Shown here in pieces: positions 7,219-15,333 of a stretch of 33,713 nt of DNA. The translations under genes were made by a program, and so were the position numbers. The stretch is taken from the NCBI RefSeq assembly GCF_028707975.1, contig NZ_JAQVZX010000019.1:1-33713 (forward strand). The letters are read 5' to 3'. This DNA comes from Syntrophomonas sp. GTDB taxonomy: Bacteria > Bacillota > Syntrophomonadia > Syntrophomonadales > Syntrophomonadaceae. The notes under the pieces are model-generated. The model was not told the DNA's origin and did not search any database. It saw only the letters and a program-made list of their open reading frames with translations. How positions within the stretch are numbered: position 1 is the first letter of the stretch; each line of letters starts with the position of its first letter.

Positions 7219-8235
7219 GTGGGTATTACGAAAAAGAAAATTATTTATTTGCTGTTAATAATAGCACCTTTGCTTTGTATTTTTGTTTCTCTTTTTATAG
7301 GCAGGTATCCCCTCTCCATAGATGAAGTCATTTATATTCTCTGGTGCAAAATGTTACAATTGCCCTGTGAGGTTCTGGACATTAAGCAAACTATAGTCTG
7401 GGACATCCGCTTGCCGCGGGCTATTCTGGGGGCTCTGGTGGGAGGGTGCCTGGCCATTAGCGGAGCGGCTTTCCAGGGATTATTCCGCAATCCTCTGGTC
7501 AGCTCGGGTATTCTAGGAGTGAGTTCCGGGGCGGGTTTTGGTGCGGCTTTGGCTATAGTAATGTTTAGTGCTGTTTCTTCGGCTACCTATATCTTTGCTT
7601 TTGTTTTTGGAACCCTGGCGGTATTATTGAGCTATTTAATCGGCAAGGTATATGATACCACCCCGACAATAATGTTGGTTCTGGGGGGGGTTATTGTTTC
7701 TTCCGTATTTTCTGCTCTTATCTCTTTGCTAAAATATGTGGCCGACCCCTATCAACAATTACCTGCCATAGTTTTTTGGCTTATGGGTAGTTTGGCTACG
7801 GCCAGGTATAGCGATATTGTGGCAGCTGGGCTGCCGATGATGGTGGGAATTGCCGGTCTTTTGGCTATACGCTGGAGGATTAATGTTCTATCCATGGGAG
7901 ACAAGGAAGCTCATACCCTCGGGGTAAACCTGGCGGTGGATAAAGGATTGGTAATCATATCTGCCACTCTGGCCACGGCAGCGGCGGTTTCAGTTAGCGG
8001 GATCATCGGCTGGGTGGGGCTGGTTATTCCCCACATTTGCCGCATGCTGGTAGGGAATGATAACCGGGTATTGATTCCGGCCAGTCTCTCCATGGGGGCT
8101 TGTTTTCTCATACTGGTGGATGACCTGGGGCGCGTCATAACCGGTTCGGAAATGCCTCTGGGTATCCTGACCGCACTGGTAGGAGGACCATTTTTTGTAT
8201 GGCTGCTTAAGAAAACCAAAGGGGGGAACTGGTGA
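7219..8235 (+). CDS. FecCD-type ABC transporter permease (iron-chelate / cobalamin class)
   Basis: An integral membrane permease of the BtuC/FecCD family, 338 residues with about nine to ten hydrophobic segments. Family marks are RLPRAILGALVGG near residue 60, GAAFQGLFRNPLVSSGILGVSSGAGFG shortly after (given here as position 80-110), and the cytoplasmic coupling region GWVGLVIPHICRML near 265. Members import ferric siderophores, haem, cobalamin or related metal chelates. The 3' end overlaps the ATPase gene by four bases, so the two form a transporter pair. No periplasmic or lipoprotein binding protein is encoded in the window, and no cobalamin riboswitch is seen upstream, so the substrate is open. 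The GTG 7219 start is not certain; its ribosome site (CGGGAG) nearly touches it. Confidence 0.9.
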   Translation: MGITKKKIIYLLLIIAPLLCIFVSLFIGRYPLSIDEVIYILWCKMLQLPCEVLDIKQTIVWDIRLPRAILGALVGGCLAISGAAFQGLFRNPLVSSGILGVSSGAGFGAALAIVMFSAVSSATYIFAFVFGTLAVLLSYLIGKVYDTTPTIMLVLGGVIVSSVFSALISLLKYVADPYQQLPAIVFWLMGSLATARYSDIVAAGLPMMVGIAGLLAIRWRINVLSMGDKEAHTLGVNLAVDKGLVIISATLATAAAVSVSGIIGWVGLVIPHICRMLVGNDNRVLIPASLSMGACFLILVDDLGRVITGSEMPLGILTALVGGPFFVWLLKKTKGGNW

Positions 8236-9047
8236 GCATGTCTCTGATACAGGTGATTGGAGCCAGTTTCGGATACGAAGCTCAGGAGATATTTCAAAAC
8301 CTGCATTTCCAGGTGGAAAAGGGGGAGATATTCTGTCTTCTGGGACCAAATGGCTGCGGCAAAACCACCCTCCTTGATTGTATACTGGGAGTTCGGCGAC
8401 TAAATTCAGGAAAGATTTTGCTGGACGGGCAAGAGCTTAACTCTTTTCGTTCGGGCCAGATAGCCCGTTATATAGCCTATGTACCACAAAGTCACGAACG
8501 CACCTTCCCCTATACGGTAATGGATATTGTCAAAATGGGGCGGGCTGCATATACCGGGAGATTTTCGGCTCCCTCTAAATTGGATAAGGCTATAGCCAGA
8601 GAAGCCCTGGAGATGGTGGGGCTCATTCATCTCCGCCATCGTCCCTACACCCAGTTAAGTGGCGGTGAAGCGCAATTAGTTATGGTGGCCCGGGCTTTAG
8701 CCCAAAAGACTCCGATAATTATCATGGATGAACCCACAGCCCACCTGGATTTTAAACATGAGTTGGAAGTACTGGAAACTATGGTTGAACTGGTTAACGA
8801 TAGTCAGATTGCTATTATTATGGCTACCCATTTTCCCAACCATGCCTTCTATTTTGAAAACAAGAAGCTTCCAACCCGGGTGGCCTTGATGCATGACCAT
8901 AATTTTCTGGAGCTAGGGCGACCAAGCGAGGTAATAGGTGAAGAAAACATGAAAACACTGTATAGGGTTAACACCAGGTTGATATCCTGTGCTACAGGTG
9001 AACGAAATGAACTGAAGCAACTGGTTCCCATCAGTACCATAAGTTAA
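8232..9047 (+). CDS. ABC transporter ATPase, FepC/BtuD type
   Basis: The nucleotide-binding partner of the permease, at the inner face of the membrane. It has Walker A GPNGCGKTT near residue 39, the Q-loop region YVPQSHERTFPYTV near 85, the ABC signature LSGGEAQL near 141, Walker B IIIMDEPTAHLD near 161, and the switch histidine in MATHFPNH near 198. The C-terminal 50 residues are typical of the iron/B12 subfamily. GTG 8232 overlaps the permease stop by four bases and has AAAGGGGGG at 8218-8226; ATG 8238 is an alternative start two codons on. The genes are translationally coupled. Confidence 0.93.
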   Translation: MSMSLIQVIGASFGYEAQEIFQNLHFQVEKGEIFCLLGPNGCGKTTLLDCILGVRRLNSGKILLDGQELNSFRSGQIARYIAYVPQSHERTFPYTVMDIVKMGRAAYTGRFSAPSKLDKAIAREALEMVGLIHLRHRPYTQLSGGEAQLVMVARALAQKTPIIIMDEPTAHLDFKHELEVLETMVELVNDSQIAIIMATHFPNHAFYFENKKLPTRVALMHDHNFLELGRPSEVIGEENMKTLYRVNTRLISCATGERNELKQLVPISTIS

Positions 9048-9076
9048 AAGATTGTCGCTTGGGGAGTTGTGTATTA

Positions 9077-9817
9077 ATGAAAATTCTAGTTGCTATTGAT
9101 GATACCGATAACATAGACAGCAGGGGAACAGGCGAATTGGCTGATCTCCTATCAAATTATCTGGAGGAAAAGGGATGGGGCAAAGGTGGAGCGGTAACGC
9201 GTCACCAATTACTGATTCATCCGGATATTCCCTATACATCTCATAATAGTTCCATGTGCTTTGGAGCAGAAATAGAAGCAAGTTATTTAGCTGCATATAC
9301 GGAGTTTGCGGAACGATTTTTAGAAAAGGAGAGTGCGGAGGGTTCAGATCCCGGCCTCTGTGTAGCTGAAATTGAACAGATGTTTTTTCCAGATGAGCTG
9401 ATAGCTTTTGGATACCGGGCCAAGCAAGTAGTTTTAACTAAGAGTGATGCTTATGAGTTGGCAAAAAAAATGGATATTCATTTATCCGAACATGGTGGTA
9501 GTGGGCAGGGGGTTATTGGGGCTTTAGCTGGGGTAGCTTTGCGCTTAACTGCCAACGATGGCCGTTTTCGAGGAAAATTGAAAGTCAAAGCCCGGGAGGA
9601 TCTGCTTAGTGTAAGAGAAATAAAGAAGCAAACTCCGGTTACAGTAGTAAGGAGCCTGGATGGCACGCTTATCCTGGGAGATAACACCATTATTCGCATC
9701 GGAGAAAAGTTGAAGGCGGTATTATTGGAAGGACAGTGTACTTTATTGGTTTTTCCTACTGGCATGAATGACCCCGCATGGCAAAGCTGTACAACCAGCC
9801 AGTTAAGAAAGTATTGA
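9077..9817 (+). CDS. TiaS N-terminal-like protein (DDTDN family)
   Basis: A 246-residue cytoplasmic protein resembling the first half of archaeal TiaS, which attaches agmatine to C34 of tRNA-Ile2. The N-terminus has the phosphate-handling signature VAIDDTDNIDSRGTGEL near residues 6-22, and GSGQGVIGALAG near 150 matches the second conserved glycine-rich segment. The OB-fold and zinc-ribbon halves of full TiaS (over 400 residues) are missing. Bacteria normally modify this tRNA with TilS, so a different role is likely; the name describes similarity only. ATG 9077 follows GGGGAG at 9061-9066; TTG 9059 is an unsupported in-frame alternative. It follows the ABC ATPase by 29 bases and precedes a Cys-rich protein by 10, suggesting one transcript. 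Confidence 0.7.
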   Translation: MKILVAIDDTDNIDSRGTGELADLLSNYLEEKGWGKGGAVTRHQLLIHPDIPYTSHNSSMCFGAEIEASYLAAYTEFAERFLEKESAEGSDPGLCVAEIEQMFFPDELIAFGYRAKQVVLTKSDAYELAKKMDIHLSEHGGSGQGVIGALAGVALRLTANDGRFRGKLKVKAREDLLSVREIKKQTPVTVVRSLDGTLILGDNTIIRIGEKLKAVLLEGQCTLLVFPTGMNDPAWQSCTTSQLRKY

Positions 9818-9827
9818 GGTGATTATT

Positions 9828-10034
9828 TTGAGCGCCTGGTTGCTTACAGAAGAAGGCAGGTATGGATTTCAAAAAGGTAAAGATGCCTGGGAAGAGGCCG
9901 CCCAGGTGGCCGCCCGGTGCCCATATTTCCAGCCCGATGAAGAGGAAGAGCAGGTAGCGGATGAGAAATGCTCCTGCTACAACTGCCGTTACCGCAGGTG
10001 GACTCAAAAGTCTTTCTTATGTCTGAAGCTATAG
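9828..10034 (+). CDS. small Cys-rich protein, unknown function
   Basis: A 68-residue protein with one early cysteine (RCPYF) and a C-terminal cluster CSCYNCRYRRW followed by a last cysteine near the end. The spacing could bind zinc or an iron-sulfur cluster. The middle is acidic (PDEEEEQVADEK). TTG 9828 is chosen because TGAGGTGA at 9814-9821 is well placed for it; GTG 9819 overlaps that site. It is 10 bases downstream of the TiaS-like gene and probably co-expressed. Since that protein lacks the zinc-ribbon of TiaS, this one might supply a metal-binding part in trans, but that is speculation. Confidence 0.6.
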   Translation: MSAWLLTEEGRYGFQKGKDAWEEAAQVAARCPYFQPDEEEEQVADEKCSCYNCRYRRWTQKSFLCLKL

Positions 10035-10079
10035 ATACTTTGGACTGCTAGCAACACTGGCAGGGATAGGGCATTGGGT

Positions 10080-12494
10080 CTACTGTCGCCTGTTTATACC
10101 CTTCTTTAGTTCCAAGAAGAGCCGAACCAACTCCGGGTCATACTGGCTGCCGGCACATTTATGTATTTCCTGTAAGGCCTGGCTGGGGCTGATTGCTGCT
10201 TTGTAAGGACGCCCGCTTATCATGGCATTATAGGAGTCTACAATAGCCATTATGCGTGCCCCAAGAGGAATCTCATGCCCTGCAATTCCCACTGGGTAGC
10301 CGGAGCCATCCCAGCGTTCGTGATGAGCCAGTATAGCTTCAGCTATGGCCAGCAATTCTGGAGTTGATTGGGCAATACGATAACCCGTCTCCGGGTGTTT
10401 TTTAATGATATCCCACTCTCCAGGGGTTAAGGCCGCTGCTTTAAACAGTATTTCCGGGGGTATGTTAATGTTGCCGATATCGTGAAGAGAGGCTAGAAGA
10501 AGCAAGTTTTGCAGCTCATTTTTGGACAGACCGAGTAATAGACCCATTTTTTTAGCGCTTTCTTGTTTATGTACAACATAGAATTGGCTTTTATTGGTGC
10601 GGGTACGAAGACTGTTTTCTAGAGATAAAATGAAAGAGTTGCGGGTATTTTTACTTTCCTGTACTTTATTGCTATACATGCGATCATCGGTTTCCTTGAT
10701 GATAGTAAATATATTCTCATCCGGCGATTCTTTGCTAGCGGTGCCCAGGGCGATACTCACTTGCAGGGGTTCACTTTCACTTTCCAGACAGGCATTTTTA
10801 ATCCGCTGGCAGACCTGCAAAGCCTGCTGGTGAAAAGTATTGGGCAGAAGTATAATAAATTCATCGCCTCCCCAGCGGGCAATTATATCGTTTAGGCGGC
10901 AAGAATCTTTAAGGATTTGGGCGGCACGAAGCAGGAGACGATCGCCTTCCCGGTGACCGAAGGCATCGTTTACCAGCTTTAAGCCATTAAGATCGCCGAT
11001 TATTATGCTTATCGGCAGGTAATTATTTTGATCCAGTCGTTTGACTTCTTCTTCAAAGAACGATCGATTATAAAGACCGGTTAGCTTGTCAAAATGGCTC
11101 AAGTAACGGATTTTTTCCTCAGCCCTTATTCTTTCGGTCACATCCCGAATGGATTCAATTGCTCCTACCCGGCGACCGCTGGCATCGTAGAGCGGGGAAG
11201 CGGTACCGAACATATACAAGCCTGATTCCGGGCTGTAGATCTCTCCCACCAGGGTTTCATCACGCTTCTTAAAGGATAAATAATTTTCTTTGAGCGGATG
11301 TTCTGGATTCATTACCAGGTCAATAAGCATAGGTTGCCTTTTAGCGAAAAAGGGAAGGGCATATTTAAAATTATCCTTTCCCAGCATATCTTCTTCCCTG
11401 ATTCCGCTCATCTCTTCCATGGCCCGATTCCAGATTATTACCTGGCCTTCGTTATTAATGGCAAAAGTAGCATCAGGTAGAAAATCAATAATTGAGGCCA
11501 GGCGTTGTTCGGACTCGCGCAGAGCAGTTTCCATCTGGCAACGGGTCCAGTACAGGGCAATCATCTCTGCCAGCATGCGCAGGGCTTTTACATCCTCAGC
11601 TAACCACTGACGGGTGGCTTGGTTGTCATCAAAGCCCAAAAAACCTACTAGTTCTGAGTTTTTTAAGCAAATAGGCACCACCAGCAGCGACTTGATTCCT
11701 TGGGATTGCAATAAGGATTTTTCATTATAGGCCTCAGCCGGGAGGTTGTCTACATCTTCAATTATTATGTTTTCTCCATTTTCTAATTTCCCAAGCCACC
11801 AGGGAAAAATGCTGCTGTCCAAGTCCTGCAGCATTTCTATAGCCGACTCTATACCTGCAGCACACCACTCGTAGGTATTGCTGGTTTTTTGGCCACCATC
11901 AAATAACTCAAATATATAAACCCGATCAGCACTTACAGCTTCGCCAATAATACCAATTATTGGCGTTAAGTTAACATCTCCTGATGCCAGCAAAAGCTGA
12001 GAAATGCTAGCAATAGCTTCTTCCAGGTTTAAACGCAGCTTAATTCTTTTTTCCAGAGCTTTGCGCTCACTAATATCCCGGGAATGAAATAGCAAGCCAA
12101 TAGTCCCGGCTTCGTCCTGGATCGCTTTACCACTGCTTTCCAACCACAGGTACTGACCATCTTTCTTAAGATAGCGGTATTCACAGGTGCTGCCAGCTTC
12201 CTCCCGGGCTATTTTAATTCTTTCCAGGACTCGGGCCCGGTCTTTCGGATGGATCAGATGCAAGGGGTTGTTTTTCCTTATTAACTCCTCTCTGCTCCAT
12301 CCCAGGATTTTCGACCCGGTGGAATTAATGTAGAGGTAGGAAAAGTCAGAAGTACGATGAATGCTTATTATATCATAGGCGTTTTCTACCATCAGCCGGT
12401 ATTTTTGTTCAGACAAAGGCAAAGCCTCTTCCGAAAGCTGGAAGAGTTCGAGGAAGTTGCCCCACAAATTTTCATTGTTATTGTCTTCTTGCAT
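10080..12494 (-). CDS. PAS-GAF-PAS-GGDEF-HD-GYP cyclic-di-GMP signalling protein
   Basis: An 804-residue soluble sensor that can potentially make and break c-di-GMP. In order: PAS (about 28-150), GAF (about 165-330), PAS (about 340-460), GGDEF (about 465-630) and HD-GYP (about 640-800). The cyclase motif GGDEF is intact at 542-546, with an RxxD inhibitory site (RLND) five residues before it. The phosphodiesterase domain keeps LHDIG (H671, D672) and HHERWDGSGYP; the usual HDIGK lysine is Asn. No membrane segment is seen. It is transcribed toward the small Cys-rich gene. The ATG has AGGGAGA upstream. It is the only c-di-GMP enzyme in the window and could be linked to the MshEN-like motif in the nearby CheA. 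Confidence 0.92.
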   Translation of the reverse strand: MQEDNNNENLWGNFLELFQLSEEALPLSEQKYRLMVENAYDIISIHRTSDFSYLYINSTGSKILGWSREELIRKNNPLHLIHPKDRARVLERIKIAREEAGSTCEYRYLKKDGQYLWLESSGKAIQDEAGTIGLLFHSRDISERKALEKRIKLRLNLEEAIASISQLLLASGDVNLTPIIGIIGEAVSADRVYIFELFDGGQKTSNTYEWCAAGIESAIEMLQDLDSSIFPWWLGKLENGENIIIEDVDNLPAEAYNEKSLLQSQGIKSLLVVPICLKNSELVGFLGFDDNQATRQWLAEDVKALRMLAEMIALYWTRCQMETALRESEQRLASIIDFLPDATFAINNEGQVIIWNRAMEEMSGIREEDMLGKDNFKYALPFFAKRQPMLIDLVMNPEHPLKENYLSFKKRDETLVGEIYSPESGLYMFGTASPLYDASGRRVGAIESIRDVTERIRAEEKIRYLSHFDKLTGLYNRSFFEEEVKRLDQNNYLPISIIIGDLNGLKLVNDAFGHREGDRLLLRAAQILKDSCRLNDIIARWGGDEFIILLPNTFHQQALQVCQRIKNACLESESEPLQVSIALGTASKESPDENIFTIIKETDDRMYSNKVQESKNTRNSFILSLENSLRTRTNKSQFYVVHKQESAKKMGLLLGLSKNELQNLLLLASLHDIGNINIPPEILFKAAALTPGEWDIIKKHPETGYRIAQSTPELLAIAEAILAHHERWDGSGYPVGIAGHEIPLGARIMAIVDSYNAMISGRPYKAAISPSQALQEIHKCAGSQYDPELVRLFLELKKGINRRQ

Positions 12495-12557
12495 ATATTT
12501 GATTCTCCCTGGCCATTCTGGTCATTATTGTTTAAGCAAAGGTAAGCAGTGGTGCAC

Positions 12558-12586
12558 TATATATATTGGCATTTCAGAGTATTCAA
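12558..12586 (-). promoter_or_regulatory. possible sigma-A promoter of the c-di-GMP enzyme gene
   Basis: On the minus strand TTGAAT (12586-12581) is followed after 17 bases by TATATA (12563-12558), with TATAGT overlapping further on. It would give a leader of about 55 bases. Confidence 0.4.
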
Positions 12587-13116
12587 GCACCCACTGATCT
12601 CCTTTTCTATGGGAGCATCTGTCTTCCGCCCTGCGGTTATTACTGACTAAAGCCTTAATTATATCTGCATAAAGCAGAAAAAAATTAGTCTGCCGGGTCA
12701 TCATTAATGCAGACATGGATAAGCTTAAATTAAATATCGCTGTCTAATTAGCAAGCATATAAAAAGTTAAGGATAAGAAAATATAAAATATAAGCAGTGC
12801 TAAGACATATGACCCACATTTTAAATCCGCAGGGTGATGAAAAACTAAACCCATAAACTTAGTAGGACGTAAATCCTATTTTTAGGCTATGTTCCTTTTA
12901 TACACCAAAATGCTGCAAATGAGAAGTGCTTTTTATAATTTTATTTCATTTTTCACTCTTTTCTGAAAATGCCGGCTTAGTCCTGGTAGCTTTGACCCGA
13001 AAGATTATTATATCTATAATTTGAGCCAACAAGCTTATTTATCAATGAAATAACTCTGTACGCAGGAAGGCTGATTATGCAAAAAGCAGGTTAAAACTTG
13101 GCTATAGTGGCAGACT

Positions 13117-13172
13117 AGAGCGAGTATATTCATGCAGGCAAATAGTTTTTATAACTTTTTGTAGTGCTGTCC
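13117..13172 (+). repeat. MITE-like repeat, copy 4 (degenerate right half)
   Basis: A gapped match to the right half of the element: GAGCG, GTATA, ATGCA, then TTTTTATAACTTTTTG and TAGTG. The terminal ATCAA is lost. The left half is not recognisable. Confidence 0.45.
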
Positions 13173-13174
13173 TT

Positions 13175-13183
13175 TGTTATAAT
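13175..13183 (+). promoter_or_regulatory. extended -10 promoter element
   Basis: TGTTATAAT matches the extended -10 consensus TGnTATAAT exactly. The -35 region is poor. It directs transcription toward the ubiB-like gene with a leader of about 195 bases and sits just beyond the degenerate repeat. Confidence 0.45.
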
Positions 13184-13385
13184 AGACGGAGAGATAAACG
13201 CATTTTATGGAGAATGCCAAAAAAGCCCTGGGAATTTGCTGATAAAAATATTACACTGGTTTTGCAAATTGTCCCGGTTTTACTTATGTCTGCAGTTTTG
13301 AAAAGGTCAGTATCCTAAACTATAAATTATTATGGAGTTTTATTACACTTTATATCGCCCTTCTTGCGGCGAGATGGAGGTTTGA

Positions 13386-15074
13386 ATGAGAGTTTCCGGC
13401 TTTTCCGCCTGGGCGCGGTTTTTCCGCGTGCTTTTTCTCTTTTTAAGCATATTCTGGGCTTTTTATTCGCTAAAATTTAAGAGAATTTGGCACCGGAGAA
13501 ACTGGCATGAAGCCAGGAAAGAAAAACTTTATATCAGTGAAGCTGAGCGCTTTCGCAAAACCGCGGTAAAAATGGGAGGGCTCTTAATCAAACTGGGACA
13601 ATTTTTCAGTACCCGGGTTGATATGCTGCCCCAATCGAGCATAGATATCTTGACTGGACTACAGGATGAAGTGCCCGGGGTAGCTTTTGCAGAAATCAAA
13701 AAAGTTGCTGAAGAAGAATTTTCCTGTCCTATTGAAGAAGTATTTGCCTGGGTTGAAGAATCGTCTCTGGCTTCTGCTTCCTTGGGACAGGTTCACCGGG
13801 GAGAGTTGCCCGGTGGACAAATAGTGGCCATCAAGATACTTCGTCCGGGAATTGAAGAACTGATAGCCATTGACCTGAGAGCGCTTCGTCAAGTGCTTAA
13901 CTGGACAATGAGTTTTACTAACTGGGAGAGCTTTATTGACCTGGAAGCAATTTATCAGGAGTTTGAAGAAACTGTATTGGAGGAATTGGACTACATTCGG
14001 GAGGCTCATAACGCCGAGACTATTGCGAAAAACAGTCAGGATGACCCGGAACTGCTTGTTCCTGGTATATTTTGGGACTATACCCGAAGGCGCATTTTGA
14101 CCATGGAATTCAAAGAAGGAATAAAGATTAATAATCTGGTGGCCCTCGACCAGGCGGGAGTAGACCGCCAGGCTATTGCCCGTAAACTGCTGGAAATATA
14201 TGTAGAACAGGTGCTGGTTGATGGATTCTTTCATGCTGACCCTCATCCCGGAAATCTTTTTGTTACCAGCGATGGGCGCATACTCATGGTTGATTATGGT
14301 ATGGTAGGTACGGTTACAGTTGAATTGCGGGACCAGCTTCTGGAGATGGTATTTGCCCTGGTAAAAAGGGACTACCCGAGTGTAGTGGCCTACTTGAAAG
14401 AGATCGGCTTTTTGCGTTTTGATGCCGATAATGAAACCGTAACCCGAGCTGTGGGCTTATTTATTGAGCATGTTTTAGGAAGAAGAAAAGACATGAGCAG
14501 ACTTGATCTTAGCAGCTTCCTGGAAGATCTGGAAGTCCTATTATATGAGCAACCTTTCCAAATTCCAGCCAATTTTACCTTTCTGGGAAGAGCGCTGGGA
14601 ACCTTGTATGGTATTTGCATTGCATTGGACCCGCAGATTGACTTTTTGGAGGTGTCCAAACCCTATGTTGACCAGCTTGCTCCGGCTAAAGAGATTTGGA
14701 GTCTGGCGAAAGAAAAGACTACGAATTTATTTACCTCTTTGCTAGAAATACCGCCGCTATTAGAAAAGGTCTTGCTGCAGACGGAAAGAGGGGAAATTAA
14801 ATTTAAGCTCCCCTTGCGCAATCTTAATGAGAAGATACAGGAAAACACCCGGGCGCAAAAAATGCAGGCCTGGGCTATAGTTTTTGGTTTCTCACTGATA
14901 AGCTCTATATATCTACTGGTCAATGACTTCGTAGTTTTATCTCGTTATGGTTTTGTGTTTACAGCTCTCTCTTTTCTTCTATTGCTTTACCTAAGTCGTC
15001 CGCCCAAAGTTTGGAAGCCCCCCCACCCTCCACTGGGTAACCAACGTCGGAAAAAGAAGAACAAAAAGTCCTAA
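13386..15074 (+). CDS. ubiB: UbiB/ABC1/AarF family atypical kinase-like membrane protein
   Basis: A 562-residue member of the UbiB family of protein-kinase-like ATPases linked to isoprenoid quinone or lipid metabolism. Family marks are the KxGQ motif (K69-L-G-Q72, then FFSTR), the Ala-rich loop SLASASLGQVHRG near 127-139, the kinase lysine in VAIKIL (K150), an ExD-type segment EELDYIREAHNAE, HADPHPGN near 286, and VDYGM in place of DFG. One hydrophobic stretch lies near residues 11-27 and two at about 502-542. The tail is strongly basic (RRKKKNKK). ATG 13386 follows GGAGG at 13376-13380. The gene stands alone, with no quinone pathway gene nearby. Confidence 0.9.
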   Translation: MRVSGFSAWARFFRVLFLFLSIFWAFYSLKFKRIWHRRNWHEARKEKLYISEAERFRKTAVKMGGLLIKLGQFFSTRVDMLPQSSIDILTGLQDEVPGVAFAEIKKVAEEEFSCPIEEVFAWVEESSLASASLGQVHRGELPGGQIVAIKILRPGIEELIAIDLRALRQVLNWTMSFTNWESFIDLEAIYQEFEETVLEELDYIREAHNAETIAKNSQDDPELLVPGIFWDYTRRRILTMEFKEGIKINNLVALDQAGVDRQAIARKLLEIYVEQVLVDGFFHADPHPGNLFVTSDGRILMVDYGMVGTVTVELRDQLLEMVFALVKRDYPSVVAYLKEIGFLRFDADNETVTRAVGLFIEHVLGRRKDMSRLDLSSFLEDLEVLLYEQPFQIPANFTFLGRALGTLYGICIALDPQIDFLEVSKPYVDQLAPAKEIWSLAKEKTTNLFTSLLEIPPLLEKVLLQTERGEIKFKLPLRNLNEKIQENTRAQKMQAWAIVFGFSLISSIYLLVNDFVVLSRYGFVFTALSFLLLLYLSRPPKVWKPPHPPLGNQRRKKKNKKS

Positions 15075-15333
15075 TATCCCCGCCTTTCGTAAAAGCAAAA
15101 GGAATACACCCTTCTTTATTCTTTTGCTTTGCAAAAAAAAGCAACCCCTTTTGGAGTGTGTATTCTTTGCCAAAATATTTGCATTTTATGTAGAAATATA
15201 TGATAAGATATTAATAACAATGCAAGAGAATATAGGACTAATGTCTTGGTTTATCCAGTACAACTTCTGGGGCAGAAAAAGGGCCAGATTATTGGGATGT
15301 AATGATAAATAAGCTTGCTAGGTGGGTGGTAAA
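15075..15333. other. intergenic region with two mutually exclusive hairpins
   Basis: AAAGCAAAAG(G)AAT at 15092-15105 can pair with ATTCTTTTGCTTT at 15118-15130 (13 pairs, one bulge). The overlapping segment GCAAAAGGAATACAC (15095-15109) can instead pair with GTGTATTCTTTGC at 15158-15170. Neither is followed by a T-run on the plus strand. It may be the end signal of the ubiB-like gene or a switch ahead of the chemosensory cluster. The rest (15171-15333) is AT-rich with only weak promoter-like sequence (TTGCAT at 15179-15184). Confidence 0.45.

Larger units (their letters stand above)
12495..13385. other. gene-poor AT-rich region of about 890 bp
   Basis: Separates divergent genes. It holds a likely minus-strand promoter for the c-di-GMP enzyme (12558-12586), a degenerate repeat copy (13117-13172), and an extended -10 promoter toward the ubiB-like gene (13175-13183). 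A small hairpin TAGGA-CGTAAA-TCCTA followed by TTTTT lies at about 12863-12883. I see no protein gene, tRNA or recognised riboswitch in it. A 63-codon minus-strand frame at 12525-12716 lacks a ribosome site and overlaps the promoter. Confidence 0.6.

Noticed and set aside
12525-12716. 63-codon minus-strand reading frame upstream of the c-di-GMP enzyme
   Set aside because: It has no ribosome site and overlaps a better supported promoter for the downstream gene; no family was recognised.
12972-13001. Minus-strand sigma-28-like promoter (TCAAA, 14 bases, GCCGGCAT)
   Set aside because: Only partial agreement with the GCCGATAA element and a leader of nearly 480 bases; a nearer sigma-A-like promoter explains the gene better.
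12960-13010. Minus-strand sequence slightly reminiscent of a c-di-GMP (GEMM) riboswitch core
   Set aside because: CAAAGCTACCAGGACTAAGCC resembles part of the core, but the tetraloop arm and the second helix could not be found, and the gene is about 470 bases away.
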